From positions 1-6,814 of the forward strand of contig VYCX01000320.1 of the NCBI GenBank assembly GCA_009843725.1: a stretch of 6,814 bases of DNA. The letters run 5' to 3'. This document shows positions 1 through 5,654 of the stretch, one piece after another. The notes beneath the pieces were generated by a model that saw only the letters and a list, made by a program, of their open reading frames with translations, did not search any database and was not told where the DNA came from. Numbering within the stretch: position 1 is the first letter of the stretch; each line of letters begins with the position of its first letter. Source of the DNA: Boseongicola sp. SB0675_bin_26. Its GTDB lineage: Bacteria > Pseudomonadota > Alphaproteobacteria > Rhodobacterales > Rhodobacteraceae. The translations under genes were made by a program, and so were the position numbers.

Positions 1-3000
1 CGGCGTAAGTCAGGACTGATGTAGTCGTCACGGACGATCCGCGAACGTCCGCCGTGATCACGGCCTTGATCGTGTCGCCGGATTGCGCCGCCCTTCCTAT
101 GGCTGCATCGTAGGCCGCCTTGCGGACCCAGAGGTCAATGGTGTTGTCGTCATCCGTGGAAACCCCGGCCAGCAGGACGCCAATGTTCGCGTCCGGGTTG
201 GCGGAGAACTGCCCCCGCTGCCCGTAGACGCTGTTTCGGATTGCCGTGCCAAGCCACGTGTCCGCCCCGTCGGTCCATCGCTCAAGCGTCCCGGCAAAGG
301 TGTTGGCCGTCCCGTGCCCCGGCTGGCGCACGTAGAACTCGTGGTCCGACAGCACGACCTCGTTATCGTTTGCCTCTGCCACGTCCAGCGGCTCAAGCGG
401 GTCTATCACGTGGTTGCCTGCCGCGTCTCCGGCTGTCAGCTTGGACAACGAAACCACGATGTTACTGAATGCCGACGACCGACCATACCTGTTCAGGAAC
501 AGGTTGACTCTGACACTGGACTTGACGTGCCAGAAGAAATCCTCAAGGAACTGCTGATTATTTACCCTGTAGTGAAAAATTCTCGGAAACTGCGCTCCCG
601 GAATGAGTTCGTCGTCAGAAGAAGTTTGAAACTGGAACGTAGGGCTACCTGTTGAATCGCCGTTTATGACGCCCGTGACCCGAGCGATGTAAAGTCCTGG
701 GGCAATGTCAAAATCATTGCCGTTCAGGCCAGTGATGATTTCCGCAGGCCCGTCTCCGTGAGTTACGGCAATCGGGTTGGAGGACACCGGCGAAATCTCT
801 CGGTTTGCACCAGAATTGGAGTAGTCTTGAAACGAAATGGTTTCAGTGCGGATGCCGGAAAGCCCGGTAGCGGAAAGCTGCGTCAGGTCCTTGATCGCGC
901 TTGCGGACAGACGGTCGCCAGCCGTCAATGTCTGAAGGGCGTCCCTGACCTTTGCCGGGTTGGGGTCGTCGGCAGCGTCCCGCGCCGCCTGGTCGATCCC
1001 CGCAACCGGGTATTCCGTGAAATGGCTGGCGTCCACGCCGTGGGTCAGCAGGACGTTGCCGCCTTGACTGACAATCAGGGACCAGCCGTCCGGGTGCGTG
1101 CCGACGCGCTTCGGCACGGAGTTCGGGGCCTGCCCCTCGAAGCTGAGCCACGTCTTCGATCCGACCGTGAAGGACCGTTGATAGGTCAGCGTGTGGGTCG
1201 TGGTGGTTTCAGAGCCGCTCACGGTGCCGGTGAAGGCGGCGCTGATCTCGTCGCCGCTCGCGACCGCCGACCCCTTGGCCGTCTCGTAGGCGGCCTTGTC
1301 GATCTGCACCTCCATGACGTTGTTGGTGCCCTGGCCGACCAGGACCGCGCCGATGGCGGCGTCGTGGTTGTCCGTGAAGCGGCCATGCGCCCCGAAGTGG
1401 CTGTCTGAGCGGGAGGTAACCAAGTAGTAAAGCTGGCCTTCCCGGTAAGTGCCAAGAACGCCTGCAAAGGCGTTTGCCGTGCCCGGCGTCGCGTATCGAT
1501 GGAGGGCGTGCCCGGACAGCACCACGTCGCCCACGGACAGCCCGTCGCCATCCAGCGGCTCAAGCGGCTCCAGGCCGTCGGCAATTCCGCCGTCGTCCCC
1601 GGCGGCGGCCCCGGCTTGCTGAATTGTCGTGCGGATCGCGCCGATGTCGTCAACTTTCCAGACGACGACTGCCTTGTCCGTGGTGGTCGAGCCGATCCGC
1701 AACGAGCCGTCTGCAAGCGTCCAGAAGCGGATTCCGTCCACCGTGATTGCCGACCCGGACGCTGCGGCGAAAAGCGCATTGCCGAGCGTGAATTCGCTCG
1801 TCGTGTTGACTCGGAAGTAGAATGCCGTGTTCGCGTCGTCTGCGACGGTCACGCCCTCTACGCTGAAGATCGCGGCGCTTCCCAAAACCGTGTCGTCGTA
1901 GAGCTTCTCGATCAGGCTGTCGTCGCCGCCGCCAGAGGCGATGGCCGACCGGACATCGGGCGCAAGAGCGTCCAGGGGGACCACCCCGTCCTTGAACGTG
2001 CCCGTGACCTCGCCGCCATAGGAAGTCTCGTGCGTTGTCTTGTATACCGCAGCCTTGGTCTGCGTGGAACCGCCCGGAATTGGCGATCCCAGGAAGTAGC
2101 TGTAACCCGCAGTTCCATTGTCAACTTCCTTTGGAACCCAATGGGTGTGATACAAGAGATCAGTGTCGGGGAAGGTGATGGCCCATGCCCAATCGGACTG
2201 GTCCTCGGTGTCTTTCAGACGGATGACGAGTTGTTTTTGAGTGCTTGGTGGAGTGAAAGGAAATCTTGGATTGGCAATCGTGCTTGCAAAAGTCACACCG
2301 GCAACGTCTACATTGTCATTGCTGACCTCATCAAGAATTGCAATGCCGCACAGTGAGGCGTCTGTGCCTTCCACCCAAACCGCCTTGGCGGTCAGCGACA
2401 GGTCTTTGGTTACGTCGTTAAGATGCTGAATGCGAACAGCGTTGTCATCGGCTTCCGCCTGCGCAGCCTCAGCCGCGTCCACTTCCCAGCCGAGAACGTC
2501 ACCGTCGAACTTGGGTATCCTGTTGTCCCGCGATCCTGCGGCGGGCAGGTCGGGAAGGCGCTTCTCCGGCGGAACGAGGGTGTCGATCCGCCCGTCCACC
2601 GCCGCCTCGTCAAGCCCGGTTCCGCCCGCTGCGGTGGCGTCAACCTCCCAGCCAAGGGTGTCGCCGTCGAACTTCGGGACCTTGTTGTCGCGGGAGCCTT
2701 CGGAGGGCAGTTCCGGCAGGAGACGGGCGCGTTCCGCGTCGGTCAGCCCCTCGCCGCCGCCGTCGGAGGCGGTCTGCCAGGTCGCGGCCCCGTCCGTGCC
2801 GACCTCAAGCTCGTATCTCGCGGTCGCCGCCTGAGCGCCAGGCGCTTCCGGGAGGCCGGTGTCCTGCACCGTGTCCTCTTCCCATGAAGCCGTCCCGTCC
2901 GCCTGGACGCGAAGGTTGTAGTCCGTGGCCGCGTCAGGAGTCGCGGGCCTGTCCGGCACGTTCGACTTGCCGTCCGCCGTCGCCTGCGCCGCGACCGCCT

Positions 3001-3631
3001 TGGCGTCCGCCGCCGCAGCAGCCGCCCGCGCCGTCGGGTCGGTGTCCGTGGTGCCGCCGTCCGGCTGCCAGGACGCCTGGCCCGTGTCGGTCACCTGAAG
3101 GTTGTACTGTGTCGTTGCGGCAGGGGCGCTCGGCTTGTCCGGCACGTTGCTCGCCCCGGTGCCCGTCGATGCCGTTGCCGCGATGCGCGGATAGCTCAGG
3201 AACACCGGCGCGAGGCTGTCCGCGCCTTCCGCCATGACGTTGATGCCGTCAACCGGCCTGCCAAGCGTGGCGCTGCTCAGCGCCCCCTGCGATGCCGCCG
3301 GTCCGGGCCAGAGTTCCGCGCCCTTGACGACGGTCTCCTGGACCGTCCTGACGCTTCCCGGCCCGTAGACCTGGAACCACCCGTATTCGCCAGCCGCAAC
3401 GTCCTCGTGCGAAACGCCTACGACGTTCCCGGCCTCGCCTGACACGCGGTCGCCGTCCAGCGCCCATGCCTGCCCGGTGTCGCCGCGTATCTCCACGGCG
3501 TCATGCCGCCGGATCGCCTCTCCGGCCCGCTGGTACATGAACTCGCGGAAGTCGTCCGTCCGCCCGCGAGTCCCTGCGTGGAACCCGCTTGACGTGTCAA
3601 CGGATGACGGGTTGACGCCAAGGTCCTTCAA
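1..3631 (-). CDS. Giant fibre-like virion protein with decoration-like N-terminal domain (partial)
   Basis: This frame has no stop from 3631 to the left edge, giving at least 1210 residues; the C-terminus is outside. I chose the TTG at 3631, 1 nt after the previous stop, because it is the only start-type codon (ATG, GTG or TTG) upstream of the ATG at 3538 and because it yields MKDLGVNP, matching the G-C-N-P motif of the two upstream proteins. Residues 1-150 resemble those proteins (YGW 83-85, GALSS 116-120, DGI 128-130, YP 147-148). Then come a repeat-rich stalk (161-386) with an Ala-rich probable coiled coil (201-222), beta-rich modules (407-686), domain copies at 687-817 and 1076-1209, a fibre-type linker RLSASAIKDL (907-916) and a jelly-roll-like part (932-1065). 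I infer a trimeric fibre, anchored on the head or the tail. The receptor is unknown. Codons 407-540 and 932-1065 are AT-richer than the rest. Confidence 0.85.
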   Translation of the reverse strand, partial: MKDLGVNPSSVDTSSGFHAGTRGRTDDFREFMYQRAGEAIRRHDAVEIRGDTGQAWALDGDRVSGEAGNVVGVSHEDVAAGEYGWFQVYGPGSVRTVQETVVKGAELWPGPAASQGALSSATLGRPVDGINVMAEGADSLAPVFLSYPRIAATASTGTGASNVPDKPSAPAATTQYNLQVTDTGQASWQPDGGTTDTDPTARAAAAAADAKAVAAQATADGKSNVPDRPATPDAATDYNLRVQADGTASWEEDTVQDTGLPEAPGAQAATARYELEVGTDGAATWQTASDGGGEGLTDAERARLLPELPSEGSRDNKVPKFDGDTLGWEVDATAAGGTGLDEAAVDGRIDTLVPPEKRLPDLPAAGSRDNRIPKFDGDVLGWEVDAAEAAQAEADDNAVRIQHLNDVTKDLSLTAKAVWVEGTDASLCGIAILDEVSNDNVDVAGVTFASTIANPRFPFTPPSTQKQLVIRLKDTEDQSDWAWAITFPDTDLLYHTHWVPKEVDNGTAGYSYFLGSPIPGGSTQTKAAVYKTTHETSYGGEVTGTFKDGVVPLDALAPDVRSAIASGGGDDSLIEKLYDDTVLGSAAIFSVEGVTVADDANTAFYFRVNTTSEFTLGNALFAAASGSAITVDGIRFWTLADGSLRIGSTTTDKAVVVWKVDDIGAIRTTIQQAGAAAGDDGGIADGLEPLEPLDGDGLSVGDVVLSGHALHRYATPGTANAFAGVLGTYREGQLYYLVTSRSDSHFGAHGRFTDNHDAAIGAVLVGQGTNNVMEVQIDKAAYETAKGSAVASGDEISAAFTGTVSGSETTTTHTLTYQRSFTVGSKTWLSFEGQAPNSVPKRVGTHPDGWSLIVSQGGNVLLTHGVDASHFTEYPVAGIDQAARDAADDPNPAKVRDALQTLTAGDRLSASAIKDLTQLSATGLSGIRTETISFQDYSNSGANREISPVSSNPIAVTHGDGPAEIITGLNGNDFDIAPGLYIARVTGVINGDSTGSPTFQFQTSSDDELIPGAQFPRIFHYRVNNQQFLEDFFWHVKSSVRVNLFLNRYGRSSAFSNIVVSLSKLTAGDAAGNHVIDPLEPLDVAEANDNEVVLSDHEFYVRQPGHGTANTFAGTLERWTDGADTWLGTAIRNSVYGQRGQFSANPDANIGVLLAGVSTDDDNTIDLWVRKAAYDAAIGRAAQSGDTIKAVITADVRGSSVTTTSVLTYA
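5..406 (-). repeat. Fibre domain repeat B, copy 2
   Basis: Residues 1076-1209 (134). It starts IDPLEPLD and contains NTFAGTL, then RGQFSANPDANIGVLLAG, VRKAAYDAA, SGDTI, and ends VTTTSVLTY, matching copy 1 point by point at moderate identity. A 17-base plus-strand block, tccagcggctcaagcgg, is identical in both (384-400 and 1551-1567). The copies start 1167 nt (389 residues) apart with unlike sequence between them. The window ends one codon after the repeat, so further copies to the left are possible. Confidence 0.85.
437..838 (-). other. Jelly-roll-like, AT-richer module in the fibre
   Basis: Residues 932-1065 alternate short beta strands and loops: ISFQDYSNSG at the start, PGLYIARVTG, PTFQFQT, SVRVNLFLNRYG, and FSNIVVSLSKL at the end. 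The last strands resemble the closing strands of C1q/TNF-like trimeric jelly rolls at fibre tips, though I cannot confirm the fold. Two 60-nt stretches inside it (541-660) are 47% GC, against 78% at 2941-3000 in the stalk. The module may have been acquired separately. Confidence 0.5.
1181..1573 (-). repeat. Fibre domain repeat B, copy 1
   Basis: Residues 687-817 (131) of the long protein. It starts LEPLEPLD and contains NAFAGVL, then HGRFTDNHDAAIGAVLVG, IDKAAYETA, SGDEI, and ends in a Thr-rich TTTTHTLTY. The same order of motifs recurs at 5-406. The module looks all-beta and has no enzyme motif that I recognise. A receptor-binding or structural role is inferred. Confidence 0.85.
2474..2719 (-). 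repeat. Pair of 28-residue stalk repeats, 54-residue period
   Basis: The copies are residues 305-332 (2636-2719) and 359-386 (2474-2557). Both read LP-[ED]-LP, then GSRDN, then PKFDGD and LGWEVDA, with most residues identical. The starts are 162 nt apart. The DNA is also alike, including the plus-strand block ccgtcgaactt in both, so the duplication is fairly recent or kept by conversion. The region links the stalk to the first beta-rich module. Confidence 0.88.
2768..3151 (-). repeat. Three short stalk repeats (about 30 residues each)
   Basis: Copies lie at 3059-3151 (residues 161-191), 2873-2965 (223-253) and 2768-2857 (259-288). The first two share SNVPD[KR]P, then YNL[QR]V and ASW; the third, more diverged, has GLPEAP, YELEV and ATW. 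Copies 1 and 2 also share DNA blocks (tgtccggcacgtt and gaaggttgta on the plus strand). An Ala-rich probable coiled coil separates copies 1 and 2. Such YxLxV...W units are common in shafts of phage fibres. Confidence 0.8.
3182..3631 (-). other. Decoration-like N-terminal domain of the giant protein (copy 3)
   Basis: Residues 1-150 of the long protein carry the same landmarks as the two preceding 157-residue proteins. These are LGVNP (4-8) against LGCNP, AGEAI then DAVEI (36-49) against AGQVI then CAAI, EYGWFQVYG against AYGWGLVFG, GALSS against GRISS, VDGI against LNGV, and a closing SYP against QWP. The length is also close (about 150 against 157). The Cys of the GCNP motif is Val here. This places three related domains in a row, the last one fused to a fibre. 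The relation was judged by eye. Confidence 0.6.
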
Positions 3632-3632
3632 C

Positions 3633-4106
3633 TTACCGGCTGTCCACGTAGGGCCAGTTCAGCGAGCAGGCTGTCAGACGGTCGTTGGCGACCGCGTTGG
3701 CTTCAAGAATCGATATTCCGGCGATCTCGCGCTGACCGGCCCCGCTTGTGATGCGGCCCCCGGTGCCGGAAGGCTGGGCGTTGTCGGAAGCCACGGTCCC
3801 GTTGGCCGTCCTGACCATGGATTCGCCCTTGCGAAGAACCCAGAAGGCATCTCCGTCCTCGCAGGGAGTGACCACGACCCCGGCCTGGTTGCCGTTCGCA
3901 CGGTTCGTGGTCATGCGCTCGCACTCGAAGCTGCCGTAGATCACGACGCAATCACCCTCGCGCATGTCGGCTTCGGCCTTGCAAAGCTGCCATTGCCTGT
4001 CGCCGCTCTCCCCTACTGTGCCAAGCGGGGGCGGCAAAGGCTCTCCGGGAACAGGCGTTTCAGGCCATACCTGTTTGGGGTTGCACCCCATGACGCCAAA
4101 GGACAT
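3633..4106 (-). CDS. Decoration (cement)-like capsid protein, copy 2
   Basis: From the ATG at 4106 this protein has 157 residues, exactly as in the preceding gene. A GTG one codon upstream (4109) is possible, but it would leave only 2 nt after the GGAGA site. The ATG also puts the N-terminus in register with the neighbour (MSFGVMGCNP against MSLAALGCNP). Other shared points are FW at 88-89, GRITS (117-121), AGI (129-131) and WPYVD (151-155). Residues 15-29 form a Pro-rich linker, and the rest reads as short beta strands. It has six Cys (8, 42, 53, 62, 82, 147), unusual for so short a virion protein. I infer a diverged paralogue of copy 1 that decorates the head or serves as a minor head protein. 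Its TAA is 1 nt before the TTG start of the long gene, so those two are probably coupled. Confidence 0.62.
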   Translation of the reverse strand: MSFGVMGCNPKQVWPETPVPGEPLPPPLGTVGESGDRQWQLCKAEADMREGDCVVIYGSFECERMTTNRANGNQAGVVVTPCEDGDAFWVLRKGESMVRTANGTVASDNAQPSGTGGRITSGAGQREIAGISILEANAVANDRLTACSLNWPYVDSR

Positions 4107-4111
4107 CACGT

Positions 4112-4116
4112 TCTCC
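4112..4116 (-). promoter_or_regulatory. Ribosome-binding site that selects the ATG of copy 2
   Basis: The minus strand reads GGAGAACGTGATG. The GGAGA is 5 nt before the ATG at 4106 and only 2 nt before the alternative GTG at 4109. The ATG is therefore preferred, which agrees with the shared N-terminal register of the two 157-residue proteins. Confidence 0.6.
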
Positions 4117-4122
4117 GTTGTG

Positions 4123-4148
4123 TCGGGAGCCGGTCTCCCGGCCCCCGA
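4123..4148 (-). other. Strong intergenic RNA hairpin with GAGA tetraloop
   Basis: Read as minus-strand RNA, the arms TCGGGGGCCGG and CCGGCTCCCGA pair over 11 bp with one G-U pair around a GAGA loop, which is of the stable GNRA class. The hairpin fills about half of the 50-nt gap between the two 157-codon genes and ends 6 nt before the ribosome-binding site of the second. No T-run follows, so it is not a standard intrinsic terminator. It could protect the 3' end of an upstream message, act as a processing site, or reduce expression of the downstream genes relative to the capsid gene. The pairing is seen in the sequence; its role is inferred. Confidence 0.6.
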
Positions 4149-4156
4149 AAGGTTCG

Positions 4157-4630
4157 TCAGGCGATCAGGTCAACCGACGGCCACTGCACGGCGATGGAGA
4201 CAGGACTTCCTGCCGATCCCTGCGCGGTCCTCGCGTGAACGCCGTTCAGGTGAAGCGCGGCTGCGGTCGAACTGATCCGGCCTTCCGTGTTGTGCGGATA
4301 CAGGATGGCTCCGGCGGCGATGGCCGCCGCCGCGATCCCGAACCCGTTGCCGAAGACCAGGCCCCAGCCGTAGGCGTCGTTTTCGATCCTGACCTGCGGG
4401 AAGCAGATCGCCATCGAAAGGTTCGCGTCGTCGCTCAGGTCCATCGCCCGCAGTTCCCAGTCGCCGCTGATCGCGGCGCAGGCGTACGGGCTGATGACCT
4501 GTCCGGCCTGGACGGCCACGTAAAGGCCGCCGTCCGGGCTGAAGGCAAGGGTTCCGAGCGTGACGCCGCCGATGTCCTCAAGGGACGGGCCGGACTGGTT
4601 CGGATTGCATCCAAGTGCTGCAAGACTCAT
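4157..4630 (-). CDS. Decoration (cement)-like capsid protein, copy 1
   Basis: This 157-residue protein lies directly after the capsid gene. The start is the ATG at 4630: a GGAGG sits 7 nt upstream, and an upstream in-frame start at 4687 would run back into the capsid gene. I infer a small beta-rich decoration protein on the head surface. Landmarks are GCNP (7-10), a beta-rich stretch about 36-54 (GLYVAVQAGQVISPY, then AAI), YGW (87-89), an Ala-rich AAAAIAAGAILYP (100-112), GRISS (117-121), NGV (129-131) and WPSVD (150-154). The next gene encodes a protein of exactly the same length with MSxxxxGCNP, GRI at 117-119, a Gly at 130 and a closing WPxVD in almost the same places, so the two look like paralogues. 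Three Cys (8, 51, 76) are present. There is no signal peptide. The decoration role is inferred from position and pattern. Confidence 0.68.
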   Translation of the reverse strand: MSLAALGCNPNQSGPSLEDIGGVTLGTLAFSPDGGLYVAVQAGQVISPYACAAISGDWELRAMDLSDDANLSMAICFPQVRIENDAYGWGLVFGNGFGIAAAAIAAGAILYPHNTEGRISSTAAALHLNGVHARTAQGSAGSPVSIAVQWPSVDLIA

Positions 4631-4637
4631 GTCACGC

Positions 4638-4642
4638 CCTCC
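4638..4642 (-). promoter_or_regulatory. Ribosome-binding site overlapping the capsid stop codon
   Basis: The minus strand reads TAGGAGGGCGTGACATG: the capsid TAG shares a base with the GGAGG that serves the ATG at 4630. The spacing is 7 nt, and this is the strongest such site in the window. It fixes the start of the first decoration-like gene and suggests coupled, high-level translation behind the capsid gene. Confidence 0.85.
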
Positions 4643-5613
4643 TATGCGGCTCGCTGAAGACGGCCCTGCAAGCTCACGTTCGAGCATGTCAGGTTTCCGG
4701 CCCAGAGAATGAACCGCACCATCGCGTCCTGGTTGGTCGCGTAGCGGTCCATGGAGACTTCCATGTTCTGGTCCTTGTGCGGACGCCAGAACAGGTAGTT
4801 CGTGTTCAGCATGTAGGCGAGGTTCGCGCCAAGCGAGCCGCCGAAGCCGCCGTCAAGCACGCAGTCCGCCGTCAGGAACTTCAGGTTCATGAAGCCCATC
4901 TTGCCCATGTTCGGGTTCGTGAACCGCTGCTGGTCCTGAAGCGACTCCCAATAGCCGGTGTAGAAGGCGTTCCCCATCGGGATGAGGTCAACCTTGTCCA
5001 TGTTCCGGCAGATCGACACGTACATGTTCATCATGGCGTTGCGGATGCCGTCGTTCGACACCGCGAAGCCCGAACCCGACCCGTCGTTCTCCTGGTGACG
5101 CCAGAAGTCGAAGTTGGCCCGGTTGATGCCGCCGTAGGTGCCGCTTGTCGCGGTCGCCGGAAGCGCCGCCGCAAGGCCGTCGATCTGCTTGCCGGAATCG
5201 GCCTCGCCGTTGCTGTAGAGGTCGTTCGACAGGCCGTTGACCATGGTCTTCTCGGCGTTGCCCACGCGCTTCGAGAGAAGGTCGATCATCTTCTCCTTGC
5301 CCGCGTTCTGAAGCCGCTCGCGCCCCGAAATGGTGATCGCGACCGCGACCTGCCGGAGGTCGAACTCGGCTGCGGAGAACACGTCGCTCGGCTGGATGTT
5401 GAGGACCTCGTAGCCGCTGAAACGCTTGAACGTCTCGTTCTCGGCGTATTCAAGCTCCTCGTAGATGGTTCGTCCGCCGGAGATCGGGGACGACTTGCCA
5501 CGCTTCTTGAGCCGGTTCAGGAGAGCGGTGTTGTCCGACACGTTGTCGGCCAGCTTCCTGCGCCGGTTCTCGATGGCGACCGTGGCAAGTTCGGAGATGT
5601 TTGGCGAAGCCAT
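4642..5613 (-). CDS. Major capsid protein, BPP-1-like type
   Basis: This 323-residue protein is very likely the major head subunit. The N-terminus (MASPNISELATVAIENRRRK), the SGGRTIYEELEYAEN block at 45-59, the GYEVLNIQPSDVFSAAEFD block at 68-86 and the later GGINRANFDFW at 161-171 match my memory of capsid proteins in phages related to Bordetella podovirus BPP-1. That family is expected to have an HK97-type fold, although I cannot test the fold here. The length is normal for the family and there is no N-terminal prohead-protease region, which suits use of a separate scaffold. A strong AAGGA site lies 8 nt before the ATG. The gene follows the scaffold after 41 nt, and its TAG stop overlaps the ribosome-binding site of the next gene. 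It shows no frameshift or truncation. Confidence 0.93.
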   Translation of the reverse strand: MASPNISELATVAIENRRRKLADNVSDNTALLNRLKKRGKSSPISGGRTIYEELEYAENETFKRFSGYEVLNIQPSDVFSAAEFDLRQVAVAITISGRERLQNAGKEKMIDLLSKRVGNAEKTMVNGLSNDLYSNGEADSGKQIDGLAAALPATATSGTYGGINRANFDFWRHQENDGSGSGFAVSNDGIRNAMMNMYVSICRNMDKVDLIPMGNAFYTGYWESLQDQQRFTNPNMGKMGFMNLKFLTADCVLDGGFGGSLGANLAYMLNTNYLFWRPHKDQNMEVSMDRYATNQDAMVRFILWAGNLTCSNVSLQGRLQRAA

Positions 5614-5621
5614 TGTCTCGT

Positions 5622-5626
5622 TCCTT
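5622..5626 (-). promoter_or_regulatory. Ribosome-binding site of the capsid gene
   Basis: The minus strand reads AAGGA 8 nt before the capsid ATG at 5613. Four of its five bases (AAGG) fall in the 3' arm of a small possible hairpin, CCTTG-ACGAA-CAAGG (5623-5637), which could partly mask it. The site confirms the start codon. The hairpin is only 5 bp and may not form in the cell. Confidence 0.7.
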
Positions 5627-5654
5627 GTTCGTCAAGGTTTCGTTCTGCTTCCGG

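Noticed and set aside
1499..2356. Plus-strand open frame of 285 codons
   Set aside because: It is in the antisense register of the long fibre gene, whose minus-strand reading has clear repeats and fibre motifs.
3249..3621. Two short minus-strand open frames (3249-3467 and 3418-3621)
   Set aside because: Both are in other frames inside the N-terminal domain of the long gene and are rich in R, G and S, as expected of out-of-frame GC-rich DNA.
1..3631. Possible variable repeat of a diversity-generating retroelement, suggested by the BPP-1-like capsid
   Set aside because: I found no reverse transcriptase, no template repeat and no C-type-lectin-like end in the visible part; the unseen left end could still hold one.
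4123..4148. The intergenic hairpin as an intrinsic terminator
   Set aside because: No T-run follows it in the direction of transcription, and closely packed genes continue on the same strand.
3477..4238. Plus-strand open frame of 253 codons across the small-gene region
   Set aside because: It crosses the junctions of three well-supported minus-strand genes and has no ribosome-binding site or domain that I can see.
4631..4687. Upstream ATG extending the first decoration-like gene by 19 residues
   Set aside because: The extension lies mostly inside the capsid gene, while the ATG at 4630 has a strong GGAGG site at 7 nt and gives a protein in register with its paralogue.
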